Position numbers and translations under genes: made by a program. From Flavobacterium sp. Leaf82 (lineage in GTDB: Bacteria; Bacteroidota; Bacteroidia; Flavobacteriales; Flavobacteriaceae), in the NCBI RefSeq assembly GCF_001422725.1, contig NZ_LMMA01000034.1, positions 131,642-195,641 of the forward strand: DNA of 64,000 nt. Reading direction: 5' to 3'. How positions within the stretch are numbered: the first letter of the stretch is position 1; each line of letters starts with the position of its first letter. Shown here one piece after another: positions 17,365-25,886 of this stretch. Below the pieces are notes generated by a model. It was not told where the DNA came from. It saw only the letters and a program-made list of their open reading frames with translations, and made no database searches.

Positions 17365-18297
17365 ATGATAAAATTTCCTAAAATTGACTTTCCGCAATTA
17401 AAATCCAAATTACAGGTGAAATCTCCCTGGGATAGGATTATTATTATGCTGTTGAGTCTTTTAATTACGATACCAATTTTTATCATTCTGCATCAAAACC
17501 TGATTGATTTAGAGTGGTCATTTAATCTTGATCGTGTCTTTATCTTTATCTTTATATTTGCTGCTATTTTCTTTCTTTTAATGTATCTGCGAACGATAAT
17601 AATCTTATGTATAGCTGTTTATATATTAGTCCTTATCTACGGAAGTGTTATAGGAAATTATGGCTTCAGCGAAATATCCGAAGATTATAATTCGATGATT
17701 TATACGATGTCAGATAATCCTTTTCCGCAGGATATTATTGTGGCAAAACTACTTCCGTTTCCTAATAAAACAAAAATTATCAATGCCATAGAATACCAAA
17801 ACCCCAAGGTTCGGAATTTTGCGATAATGGCGACTACAAAGCATTTTAAAGGTATAAGAGGATATTCTGACTACAGAACCATTATTCAGTGTTTTGCGGT
17901 TTTTAAAGAAATAAACGGACGCTGGAATTATGTCAATGACCCTAAAGAAGGTGATTATATTGCTACAGCAAGTGAATCGTTAGAATATTTTTCAGGCGAT
18001 TGCGACGATCATTCTATTTTAATGGCGGCCGCAATCCGCTCTATTGGCGGAACTCCAAGGCTAATTCATACGAAAGGACATATTTATCCGGAAATTTTGA
18101 TTGGTTCATCAATCGATCTGGAAAAAGTAAATTATCTGATTAAGAATGTACTTTTTGTAAAAGAAAGCTACGGCAAGAAAATCCATTATCATATTGACGA
18201 ACGCGGACAAGTATGGATGAATCTTGATTATACAGCCAAATATCCCGGCGGACCATTTATGTACGAAGAAATTTTGGGAGCTTTGACTTTAAAATAA
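17365..18297 (+). CDS. Membrane-anchored transglutaminase-like protein
   Basis: A 310-aa protein with three hydrophobic segments in the first 110 residues and a transglutaminase-like domain. That domain shows FSGDCDDHSILMAAAIRSIG (catalytic Cys), IHTKGHIYPEILIG (His) and a downstream acidic residue. The start is the ATG at 17365. The TTG nine bases earlier is rejected. Such proteins are papain-fold cysteine peptidases or amidases, and the soluble domain probably faces the periplasm. It starts 18 bp after the upstream gene, which suggests co-transcription. Confidence 0.83.
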   Translation: MIKFPKIDFPQLKSKLQVKSPWDRIIIMLLSLLITIPIFIILHQNLIDLEWSFNLDRVFIFIFIFAAIFFLLMYLRTIIILCIAVYILVLIYGSVIGNYGFSEISEDYNSMIYTMSDNPFPQDIIVAKLLPFPNKTKIINAIEYQNPKVRNFAIMATTKHFKGIRGYSDYRTIIQCFAVFKEINGRWNYVNDPKEGDYIATASESLEYFSGDCDDHSILMAAAIRSIGGTPRLIHTKGHIYPEILIGSSIDLEKVNYLIKNVLFVKESYGKKIHYHIDERGQVWMNLDYTAKYPGGPFMYEEILGALTLK

Positions 18298-18347
18298 ATT
18301 TTTAAGCAACTAACATTCTGAACACCAAAGGTTCAGATATTTTATAT

Positions 18348-18376
18348 AAAGGCACACAATGGCGTGCCTTTTTTTG
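18348..18376 (+). terminator. Rho-independent terminator
   Basis: AAAGGCAC and GTGCCTTT form an 8-bp stem around an 8-nt loop, followed by seven T residues. It ends the transglutaminase transcript. Confidence 0.88.
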
Positions 18377-18531
18377 TGCTTTGTCATTTTTTACTAAAGT
18401 ATCGCCTTTGCTGATTGAATTGAGTTTTTGTAAGTTTAGTTCTTGTTTATTTTTGTAAATATTTGGTTTTTAGATTTTTAATTAAAAATAATTTTGTAAA
18501 TTTCTATGGTCTAACTTTAATCACCAAAATC

Positions 18532-18900
18532 ATGAAAAAATCTAAATTACTTATCTTCGGAATTGCGTTATTAGCAGTATTAATGGTTTCATGTCACAAG
18601 GGTCGAAATAAACTGGTAAACTCCTGGAAAATTACAGCTGTTGAGCCAAAAATACCTCTTTCTGACTCTTTAAAAAATGTAATCCTGACTCAGGGACAAC
18701 TTACATTTACAAAAGACGGACATGTTACGGGATATCTACAAAGAGAAATAACTGATGGTACATTTGCGTTGACAAAAGGAGGAAAAAGTTTAGTAATAAA
18801 AGATGAAACAGGAACCCCATATCCTTGTGAGAGTACTATAACTGATGACGAACTGATTTTAGACAGCAAAGAGATGAAAGTCACACTCAAAAAAATATAA
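18532..18900 (+). CDS. Small lipocalin-like lipoprotein
   Basis: A 122-aa protein with the lipoprotein signal MKKSKLLIFGIALLAVLMVSC (Cys21). The mature part (NKLVNSWKITAVEPK; LTFTKDGHVTGYL; GTFALTKGGKSLVIKD) looks like the small beta-barrel lipocalin-like domain common in Bacteroidota lipoproteins. The start at 18532 is chosen because the signal begins there, and the upstream in-frame extension is not signal-like. The ligand is unknown. Confidence 0.8.
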   Translation: MKKSKLLIFGIALLAVLMVSCHKGRNKLVNSWKITAVEPKIPLSDSLKNVILTQGQLTFTKDGHVTGYLQREITDGTFALTKGGKSLVIKDETGTPYPCESTITDDELILDSKEMKVTLKKI

Positions 18901-18925
18901 TATACTTTTTATATAAACCTAATGA

Positions 18926-18957
18926 GCCACTCTGTAACACAGCGTGGTTTTTTATTT
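18926..18957 (+). terminator. Rho-independent terminator
   Basis: CCAC-t-CTGT pairs with ACAG-c-GTGG around an AAC loop, followed by TTTTTTATTTT. It lies 26 bp after the lipoprotein stop. Confidence 0.75.
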
Positions 18958-19023
18958 TAGGCAAATCCCCAATTTAGGTTTGTTATTACAATTAATATTT
19001 TTTTTAAATAAAAATCCAAATTG

Positions 19024-19142
19024 TATCTTTGCAATCTTAAAACAACGTAATAATTTATGTGAAAAATAATTTCTTTCAGACAATTTAAAGGGTAAACTGC
19101 AATTGTGGTTGTTCTATTTATTCATCTTTAGAGAAAGAAATT
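19024..19142 (+). promoter_or_regulatory. ABC-F promoter -7 box and long leader
   Basis: TATCTTTG (19024-19031) matches TAnnTTTG. The leader to the ATG at 19143 is about 105 nt, unusually long here. It contains a possible nine-codon GTG reading frame (19059-19088). Regulated leaders are known for some antibiotic-resistance ABC-F genes. Whether this one is regulated is only a suggestion. Confidence 0.4.
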
Positions 19143-20729
19143 ATGCTTATTCTACAAAACATTTCATATAAACACAGCAATACTGATGTATTGTTTGATA
19201 CAATTAGTTTTACACTAAACAATCAGGACAAAATTGCATTAATTGGTAATAATGGCGTTGGAAAATCGACGTTGCTTAAAATTATTGCTGGCGAATTAGA
19301 ACCTTCAAACGGAGTACTAAGAGTTAGTTCTGAGCCTTATTATATACCTCAAATCTTTGGACAATACAATCATTTTACGATTGGTGAAGCATTGCGTGTC
19401 CATGATAAACTTAATGCGCTCAAAGAAATACTGGACGGAAACGTAACCGAAGAAAATCTTACGGTTCTAAACGACGACTGGACTATTGAAGAACGTTGCA
19501 GTAATGCGCTAAAATATTGGCAATTATCTGATCTGGAATTGACTCAAAAAATGGAAACGTTAAGCGGAGGTCAAAAAACAAAGGTTTTTCTCGCTGGTAT
19601 TTCGATTCATGAACCGGAACTGGTTTTACTTGACGAACCCAGTAATCATCTAGATTACGCAGCCAGAGAATTACTATATAGTTTTATTGGTACTACAAAT
19701 AGCAGCTTGATTGTTGTGAGCCACGATCGAAAATTACTCAACCTTTTAAATACAGTTTATGAGCTCAGCAAACGCGGAATCAGTATGTATGGCGGAAATT
19801 ATAATTTTTATACAGAACAGAAAGAGATTGAAAATACTGCTCTAAATCAGGATTTGCAGAGTAAGGAAAAAGCGTTGCGAAAAGCACGTGAAAAAGAGCG
19901 GGAAACAATAGAAAGACAGCAAAAACTGGATGCACGAGGCAAAAAGAAACAGGAAAAATCCGGAGTTGCCAGAATAATGATGAATACATTACGGAATAAT
20001 GCAGAAAACAGTTCCTCGAAACTCAAAAGTGTTCATGTAGAAAAAATTGATGGTATTGCTAAAGAATTACGCGAATTACGATCTGCGTTGCCTGATATTG
20101 ATCAGATGAAATTTGGTTTCGATAATTCGGATTTACATAAAGGTAAAATTTTATTTAAGGCAAACGCAATCAACTACAGTTATCACAAGCATTTATTGTG
20201 GCAAAAAGATTTAAATATCGAGATAGTAAGCGGAGAAAGAATCGCGATTAAAGGCAAAAACGGATCCGGAAAAACAACTCTGATCAAGATAATACTGGGA
20301 AAATTAGAGCCCAAATCAGGAACGGTATATATCGCACAAAATAAATCGGTTTATATAGATCAGGATTATTCATTGCTAAATAATGACCTCAAAGTATACG
20401 ATCAGGCACAACAATTTAATACTTCAGGATTAGAAGAACACGAAATAAAAATGAGGTTAAATCGCTTTTTATTTAATAAAGAATATTGGGATAAACCTTG
20501 TCATGCCTTAAGTGGTGGAGAAAAAATGAGATTAATGTTGTGTTGTTTGACCATACATAATGAATCTCCTGACATTATTATATTAGACGAACCAACAAAT
20601 AACCTGGATATTCAGAATATTGAAATCCTGACTGCCGCGATCAATGAATATCAGGGAACATTGATTGTGGTTTCTCACGATGAATCATTTCTGGAAGAAA
20701 TAAATATCGAAAAAAGTATCCTGCTGTAA
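19143..20729 (+). CDS. ABC-F family ATPase
   Basis: A 528-aa protein with two ABC domains and no membrane part. Walker A GNNGVGKST (35-43), signature LSGGQKTKV and Walker B LVLLDEPSNHLD lie in the first domain. GKNGSGKTT, LSGGEKMRLM and IIILDEPTNNLD lie in the second. A highly charged linker of about 80 residues (ALRKAREKERETIERQQKL) separates them. ABC-F proteins bind the ribosomal E site, and some displace antibiotics. Whether this one is a resistance factor or a housekeeping factor cannot be decided from the motifs. Confidence 0.93.
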   Translation: MLILQNISYKHSNTDVLFDTISFTLNNQDKIALIGNNGVGKSTLLKIIAGELEPSNGVLRVSSEPYYIPQIFGQYNHFTIGEALRVHDKLNALKEILDGNVTEENLTVLNDDWTIEERCSNALKYWQLSDLELTQKMETLSGGQKTKVFLAGISIHEPELVLLDEPSNHLDYAARELLYSFIGTTNSSLIVVSHDRKLLNLLNTVYELSKRGISMYGGNYNFYTEQKEIENTALNQDLQSKEKALRKAREKERETIERQQKLDARGKKKQEKSGVARIMMNTLRNNAENSSSKLKSVHVEKIDGIAKELRELRSALPDIDQMKFGFDNSDLHKGKILFKANAINYSYHKHLLWQKDLNIEIVSGERIAIKGKNGSGKTTLIKIILGKLEPKSGTVYIAQNKSVYIDQDYSLLNNDLKVYDQAQQFNTSGLEEHEIKMRLNRFLFNKEYWDKPCHALSGGEKMRLMLCCLTIHNESPDIIILDEPTNNLDIQNIEILTAAINEYQGTLIVVSHDESFLEEINIEKSILL

Positions 20730-20816
20730 ATGAACTGAATTATTTTATTAATTAGATTTCAACTTAATTCAGTTTTTAAAATTATCTCAATATTAGTCGC
20801 AATATATCAATTAATC

Positions 20817-20852
20817 AAAGCTCTAAAGCCTAAAAACTTTAGAGCTTTTTGT
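20817..20852 (+). terminator. Rho-independent terminator
   Basis: AAAGCTCTAAAG and CTTTAGAGCTTT form a perfect 12-bp stem with an 8-nt loop, followed by TTTTT. It ends the ABC-F transcript. Confidence 0.9.
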
Positions 20853-20892
20853 TTGTAAATAATTGATTTATAATAAAAAATCAGTAAAAAAA

Positions 20893-20938
20893 TTTGCGCA
20901 GTTAAATAACTGCACTATATTTGCAGTCAAATAACTGC
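20893..20938 (+). promoter_or_regulatory. ArsR-operon promoter with two operator palindromes
   Basis: TTTG (20893-20896), a 19-bp spacer and TATATTTG (20916-20923) form a consensus Bacteroidota promoter. GCAGTTAAATAACTGC (20898-20913) is a perfect 7-2-7 palindrome filling the spacer. GCAGTCAAATAACTGC (20923-20938), with one mismatch, covers the expected transcription start, 25 bp away centre to centre. The layout predicts autorepression by the ArsR protein encoded directly downstream. Confidence 0.88.
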
Positions 20939-20941
20939 ACA

Positions 20942-21265
20942 ATGGAAATTCGTAGAGATGTATTTCAGGCAATTGCCGACCCTACCCGCAGGGCAATACT
21001 AAGTTTAGTTGCAATCCAGGCTATGACCCCCGGAACTATCGCGGAAAATTTTGATTCGTCAAGACAAACGATTTCAAAACACATTCAGATCCTTACAGAA
21101 TGCGAATTACTGGAACAGGCGCAAAATGGCAGAGAAATTTATTATCATATTAATGCAAAAAAAATGAAGGAAGTAGCCGATTTCATCGAGCCTTTTCGTC
21201 AAATGTGGGATGATCGTTTTAATAAATTAGAAAGTATTATGAAAAACTATAAACCTGAAAAATAA
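20942..21265 (+). CDS. ArsR/SmtB-family transcriptional repressor
   Basis: A 107-aa winged-helix protein (MEIRRDVFQAIADPTRRAIL; TPGTIAENFDSSRQTISKHI; LLEQAQNGREIYYHIN). This is the non-metal ArsR subtype usually found next to AHSA1/SRPBCC genes, and no metal-binding cysteine motif is present. The ATG at 20942 lies four bases after the second operator. It probably represses its own operon of four genes (20942-22737). Confidence 0.92.
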   Translation: MEIRRDVFQAIADPTRRAILSLVAIQAMTPGTIAENFDSSRQTISKHIQILTECELLEQAQNGREIYYHINAKKMKEVADFIEPFRQMWDDRFNKLESIMKNYKPEK

Positions 21266-21271
21266 CTATTT

Positions 21272-21739
21272 ATGGAACTAAAAACTAAAATTGATGCCCA
21301 GAATGGCAAGCAGGATCTTGTTATTACAAGAGAATTTGATCTTCCGTTAGCATTACTTTTTAAGGCTTATGATGATCCTGAAATTGTAGCACAATGGATG
21401 GGCACAAAAGTGCTCAAATTAGAAAACAAGCAACACGGAGGTTATCAATTTGAAACGACTGATCCTCACGGAAATGTTGTATTTAAAGCAAATGGCGTCA
21501 TTCATGAATGTAGTCCAAACCAAAGGATTACGCGCACTTTTGAGATGGAGAACTCCCCTTTTGCTGTTCAGCTTGAATTTTTAGACTTTGAATCTATCTC
21601 TGACGAAACTAGCAAATTAACGATACATATCATTTATAAATCAGTTGAGCTTCGCGATCAAATGCTAAAATTACCTTTTGCACAAGGTATAAATATGGCA
21701 CACAACAGATTACAGGAAATTGTAAACCAACTAAAATAA
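21272..21739 (+). CDS. SRPBCC/AHSA1-like domain protein
   Basis: A 155-aa START-fold protein (LVITREFDLPLALLFKAYDDPEIVAQWMG, given here in part: REFDLPLALLFKAYDDP) with the cavity pattern of the Hsp90-activator-homology AHSA1 family. It binds an unknown hydrophobic ligand. It lies six bases downstream of the ArsR stop and is clearly in the same operon. Confidence 0.88.
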   Translation: MELKTKIDAQNGKQDLVITREFDLPLALLFKAYDDPEIVAQWMGTKVLKLENKQHGGYQFETTDPHGNVVFKANGVIHECSPNQRITRTFEMENSPFAVQLEFLDFESISDETSKLTIHIIYKSVELRDQMLKLPFAQGINMAHNRLQEIVNQLK

Positions 21740-21744
21740 AAATC

Positions 21745-22128
21745 ATGACAAAAAGAAATAAAATTATTTATTGGATCGCCACACTTTGGCTTGCATTAGG
21801 AATGACAGCTACAGGAATAGTACAATTGATCAAAATGAAAGAAGAAGTAGATATGATGAACCATTTAGGCTACCCTATTTACTTTTTGACACTATTAGGA
21901 ATCTGGAAAATACTTGGCGTTATAGCGATATTAATTCCTAAATTTCCTTTATTGAAAGAATGGGCTTATGCCGGTTTCTTTTTTGCAATGTCTGGTGCAG
22001 TTTTTTCTCATTTAGCTTCAGCAGATCCTGTTATAGCTCTTTTTGGACCAGTTTTGCTAATTGTTCTCACGCTGACTTCTTGGTATTTCAGGCCATTGGA
22101 TAGAAAAGTAACTTCATTAAACCTATAA
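21745..22128 (+). CDS. DoxX-like membrane protein
   Basis: A 127-aa protein with four hydrophobic segments (about 9-27, 42-62, 70-90 and 96-112). The pattern LGYPIYFLTLLGIWKILGVI, then KEWAYAGFFFAMSGA, matches the DoxX-like family. It is the third gene of the ArsR operon, five bases after the AHSA1-like gene. DoxX-like proteins are membrane components of redox or quinone-linked systems, and the role here is unknown. Confidence 0.87.
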   Translation: MTKRNKIIYWIATLWLALGMTATGIVQLIKMKEEVDMMNHLGYPIYFLTLLGIWKILGVIAILIPKFPLLKEWAYAGFFFAMSGAVFSHLASADPVIALFGPVLLIVLTLTSWYFRPLDRKVTSLNL

Positions 22129-22170
22129 TATTTCTAATATTTTTAACTTAGTAAGAAAAATTTTAAAGAC

Positions 22171-22737
22171 ATGAGTACAAATAAAAATAAGTTGTCTCCA
22201 GAGCAACAAACACAAATACTTGATATTTTAGAAACTCGTTTCAACAAAAATACAGCGCGTCATAAAGGGATTGAATGGGCAAAAGTACAAGCGAAACTTG
22301 AAGCAAATCCCAATAAATTATGGTCACTCGATGAAATGGAAAGAACTGAAGGCGAACCGGACGTTGTAGGTTATGATAAAAAAACCGATGAATATATTTT
22401 TTATGATTGTTCTGCTGAAAGCCCTAAAGGACGCAGAAGTTTGTGTTATGATCATGAAGCATTAGAAAAAAGAAAAGAAAATAAACCCGCTGACAGTGCG
22501 CTAAATATGGCTGCCGAAATGGGAATCGAAATCTTAAATGAAGAACAATACAAAGAACTTCAGGCTTTGGGTAATTTTGATTTAAAAACATCCAGCTGGA
22601 TCGCAACACCTTCTAATATTAGACAATTGGGCGGAGCCATATTCTCTGATTTCCGTTACAATACAGTATTTGTGTATCATAATGGCGCCGAATCTTATTA
22701 TGCAGCGAGAGGTTTTCGAGGTTTTTTGCGAGTTTAG
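22171..22737 (+). CDS. DUF4256 family protein
   Basis: A 188-aa soluble protein. The sequence LWSLDEMERTEGEPDVVGYD, then YIFYDCSAESPKGRRSLCYD, and the C-terminal FSDFRYNTVFVYHNGAESYY match DUF4256. That family is commonly encoded with ArsR/AHSA1/DoxX genes. The function is unknown. It is the last gene of the operon, 42 bp after DoxX, and no terminator was seen after it. Confidence 0.87.
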   Translation: MSTNKNKLSPEQQTQILDILETRFNKNTARHKGIEWAKVQAKLEANPNKLWSLDEMERTEGEPDVVGYDKKTDEYIFYDCSAESPKGRRSLCYDHEALEKRKENKPADSALNMAAEMGIEILNEEQYKELQALGNFDLKTSSWIATPSNIRQLGGAIFSDFRYNTVFVYHNGAESYYAARGFRGFLRV

Positions 22738-22898
22738 TTATTCGGATTACGATTCTAAAACCTGAAAATCAACAGTTAAATAAGCTTAGGTTTAATTGTG
22801 GACAGAAAAGAAAGGAGTTATAATTATTCTTTTAAATAATCTTAAAGATTTGAGATTGGTTTTTATTTATATTAGCAACAATTTACCAAAATCAATAA

Positions 22899-23861
22899 AT
22901 GAAAACAACTTTAAGCCTGCTCCTTTTTCTTAGCTTTTATAGTGCATTTGCCCAAACCAAAGAGCAACTGTTTCAGTATAAATATGAGATGTCGAAAGAA
23001 TATCATAACAAACCTTCTTATACCTTAAAAACCAAAAAATACGTTCCGGAAAAAATTTTTATGACGAGTAAATGTAAAGCAGAGGTTTTACAAAAATCGG
23101 CTGATATTTTTGCACAGAATGCTACTTTATCAATTCGGAAAAAAGATAATAATCAAGTTGATGTTATGTTGGATTCTAAATTTCCGCCTGATTATAATTG
23201 TGAATCATTTGGATTTGTTAAGCTACAAAGTGTAAGCAGTAATTTACTTGATTCCAGAAATCAAAAGGTCAGCTTGTCTGAGAGTGGCTTTTTGAATTTG
23301 GGAGGTGAATTTAAAAAAGATTCAAATACAGAATTAGAATATCAAACGGCTAACAGGCAATCTATTACATCGAATAATAAAGATGTAAAGTTAAAAGGAA
23401 CTGTTGTTTATGAGTTATCATTTTTAACTGATTATTCTACTCTTACGTTAGACAAAACAAAAGTTGGTTCGATTCTGGACATAAATGGTATTAAATATGA
23501 GCTTTTTGAAATCTACAATAATAAAGTTATTCTGAAAAAGCAGATCAAATCAAATTTAGAAAACAATATTAAGTTACTGATTTTAAACAAAAAAAAGGAA
23601 TTATTAGTTTACGACGACAATTCGCAAAATTCCATGATTTATAGTATGGCTTGTGGACAGAAATACTTTGAATTTATATCAAAAAATAAAGATTATACTT
23701 TTGAAGATTTTAAAAAGCATTTAACTTTTGATGATATTACTACTACAGAAAGTTTGTATGTAATTCTGGAAGGTGTTGGTGATATAGAAAATGAATTTAT
23801 TTTGTATGAACCAAAATATCAAATTAAAAAAGAATTTGAATTAAAATTAAAATCAAACTAA
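22899..23861 (+). CDS. Hypothetical secreted protein
   Basis: A 320-aa protein with a cleavable signal peptide (MKTTLSLLLFLSFYSAFAQ). The mature part is beta-rich and lysine-rich, and no domain is recognised. TATATTAG at 22868-22875 resembles a -7 element with one mismatch. The next gene starts 60 bp later. Confidence 0.72.
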   Translation: MKTTLSLLLFLSFYSAFAQTKEQLFQYKYEMSKEYHNKPSYTLKTKKYVPEKIFMTSKCKAEVLQKSADIFAQNATLSIRKKDNNQVDVMLDSKFPPDYNCESFGFVKLQSVSSNLLDSRNQKVSLSESGFLNLGGEFKKDSNTELEYQTANRQSITSNNKDVKLKGTVVYELSFLTDYSTLTLDKTKVGSILDINGIKYELFEIYNNKVILKKQIKSNLENNIKLLILNKKKELLVYDDNSQNSMIYSMACGQKYFEFISKNKDYTFEDFKKHLTFDDITTTESLYVILEGVGDIENEFILYEPKYQIKKEFELKLKSN

Positions 23862-23921
23862 TCACTGCAAAAAGAAATTTTGGTACATGATTACATAACA
23901 AAAGTTGACACAAAATAAAAT

Positions 23922-24425
23922 ATGATTCTAGCCTTTGATACTTATTATTTTGACGGAAAAGCAAAAACGGTTTGCCTTGAATTTGAACAATGGAATGAAG
24001 ATAAAAACTTTAAAATTCACACAGAAATTATCGATAATGTCGAAGAATATATTCCCGGTGAATTTTATAAAAGAGAGTTACCTTGCATCATTAGTTTGTT
24101 GAACAAGATTGATCTAACAAATATAGAAGCTATTATTGTAGATGGATTTGTGTATTTAGACGATGAAAAAAAATATGGTTTAGGAGGTCGTTTATACGAA
24201 AAACTCAATAATAAAATCCCAATAATTGGTGTTGCAAAAACAAATTTTGCCGCTATCGAAAAACTCAAACTAGCGTTAGTTAGAGGCGACAGCAAAAAAC
24301 CGCTTTATATTACATCTATCGGTATTGACTTAGACGATGCTTTTGAAAAAGTGGCAAGTATGGCGGGAGAATTTAGATTTCCCACACTGCTAAAAGAGCT
24401 GGATCGATTAACGAAGGAATTGTAA
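23922..24425 (+). CDS. nfi: Endonuclease V-like protein, short and lacking the catalytic histidine
   Basis: A 167-aa protein aligned by eye with endonuclease V: LAFDTYYFDGKA (Asp6 for the first catalytic Asp), YKRELPCIISLL (Glu52 for REGP), IIVDGFVYLD (Asp74) and IPIIGVAKTNF. Typical members have ~220 residues, and here the N-terminus is shortened. Where the family has SxGH, this protein has SIGI, so the conserved histidine is replaced. Normal enzymes cut next to deoxyinosine in DNA, and activity here is uncertain. The gene symbol marks the family only. Confidence 0.75.
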   Translation: MILAFDTYYFDGKAKTVCLEFEQWNEDKNFKIHTEIIDNVEEYIPGEFYKRELPCIISLLNKIDLTNIEAIIVDGFVYLDDEKKYGLGGRLYEKLNNKIPIIGVAKTNFAAIEKLKLALVRGDSKKPLYITSIGIDLDDAFEKVASMAGEFRFPTLLKELDRLTKEL

Positions 24426-24451
24426 ATACAGATTATTATTAAACTGATTAT

Positions 24452-24994
24452 TTGGAAGAATTAGCATTAACAGACGACGATATCCAATTCCTGAAAGAAA
24501 GAATTAAGGAATACGACAGATACAGTATTCTATGGACAATAATTATGCTTTGTTTGTACTATGCTTTTTATCATTTCAATTTTTCAAAGGAAATTCCATC
24601 TGAGGCTTCCATTTTAGACGGCTTTATTTTAGTAGAAATTGCATTTTTAGGATTCTTTACTTATGCCTTAATTAAAGGTTTTGAACGAAATATAAAGTGG
24701 AAGAAAAACTTATACAAACAAAAGAAAATAGCAGGTTCTTTTAAAGTTCTCGAGAAATTAATTACCAATCAGCATGATTCAGATTCTACGAGTCATAATG
24801 TGATTAAAATATTTTCTGAGCCTGAAAATAAAAATAAATATATTTTCATGGATAATGGCAACTTTAGAAAATTACAGGTTGAAGATTTTATTTATCTGGA
24901 ATATTTTAAAGACTCAGATCTCATCAAAATATTAGAATTCAACAATCGAAAATTAGAATATATCAGATATCAAATACATGATAATACCTGGTGA
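24452..24994 (+). CDS. Hypothetical membrane protein
   Basis: A 180-aa protein with two hydrophobic segments (about 25-45 and 54-72) and a charged cytoplasmic C-terminal domain. No ATG lies near the 5' end. The start proposed is a TTG at 24452, 26 bp after the endonuclease V-like gene, so the two may share a transcript. No family is recognised. Confidence 0.6.
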   Translation: MEELALTDDDIQFLKERIKEYDRYSILWTIIMLCLYYAFYHFNFSKEIPSEASILDGFILVEIAFLGFFTYALIKGFERNIKWKKNLYKQKKIAGSFKVLEKLITNQHDSDSTSHNVIKIFSEPENKNKYIFMDNGNFRKLQVEDFIYLEYFKDSDLIKILEFNNRKLEYIRYQIHDNTW

Positions 24995-25085
24995 TAAATT
25001 ACTTGTAAAGGATTGGTTTACTGAATTATATTTTAATTAATTTATTAAATTTGATAAACTGGATTTATAAATCAAAACAAATATC

Positions 25086-25505
25086 ATGGAAGATTCAAAA
25101 AACCAAACAGATTCACCCACAAATGATAACACGCCAAAAGTAACAGGAATTGGCGGTATTTTCTTTTTTTCGGATAATCCGCAGGAAACCAGAGAATGGT
25201 ACGCTAAAAACTTAGGATTTGATGTTAACGAATGGGGTTCGACTTTTGAATCCAGAAAAATAAATAAACCTGACGAAATAACTTCGACGCAATGGAGTCC
25301 TTTTAAAAAAGGAGACGATTACTTTTCTCCCTCCAAAAAAGATTTTATGATAAATTATCAGGTTCAGCATATAGAAGAACTTGTAGAGCAACTCAAGCAA
25401 AACGGAGTAACGGTTCTGGATGATATTGAGTCTTTTGATTACGGAAAATTTGTTCATATCCTGGACGCAGATGGTAATAAAATAGAGCTTTGGGAGCCGG
25501 TTTAA
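25086..25505 (+). CDS. VOC superfamily protein (glyoxalase/bleomycin-resistance fold)
   Basis: A 139-aa protein with one clear VOC unit: VTGIGGIFFFSDNPQETREW, YAKNLGFDV and the C-terminal VHILDADGNKIELWEP with its metal-binding Glu. It may be an antibiotic-binding, glyoxalase or dioxygenase relative. The substrate cannot be told. Confidence 0.85.
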   Translation: MEDSKNQTDSPTNDNTPKVTGIGGIFFFSDNPQETREWYAKNLGFDVNEWGSTFESRKINKPDEITSTQWSPFKKGDDYFSPSKKDFMINYQVQHIEELVEQLKQNGVTVLDDIESFDYGKFVHILDADGNKIELWEPV

Positions 25506-25886
25506 TAACACATGCAGGGAATTCCAGAAATTGCACGCTCCTTGTCCTTAAAAAATCATGCTATATATCAAATGGTCAGATTGGTACGGTTGAATAAAAA
25601 ACCAGATCATGAGATTGAAACAAAATAGTTTACTAAATATTCAAATACTAAAAACTCCATTAGAAATAATGGAGTTTTTTTGTGCTTTAAATGAAGTTTT
25701 TGAATCATTTTGTAACCTAAATTCTTAGGTAAAATCGACTTAAAAACGGCTGTTTTTTAGTGTAAATTCTGTAATAAAAAATGAAACAAGCCTTGTTTTG
25801 TTTGCTCCTTTTTGCAAAAAGCCTTATATTACAGGAATTTAAAACGCCAATCTATAATAAAATCTATTGGTAGAAATATTAAGAAA
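25506..25886. other. 381-bp gap with a small ORF and a terminator
   Basis: A 38-codon frame at 25512-25628 (MQGIPEIARSLSLK start) follows the VOC gene and may be a gene remnant. I do not call it a gene. AAAAACTCCATT and AATGGAGTTTTT (25649-25682) form a terminator hairpin with a 6-8-nt loop. The remainder is AT-rich leader of the exchanger gene. Confidence 0.55.
25649..25682 (+). terminator. Rho-independent terminator
   Basis: ACTCCATT-AGAAAT-AATGGAGT stem-loop followed by TTTTTTT. It ends the VOC-gene transcript. Confidence 0.85.

Noticed and set aside
25512..25628. A 38-codon frame after the VOC gene
   Set aside because: No clear ribosome-binding or conservation evidence. It may be a remnant, so it is noted only in the gap entry.
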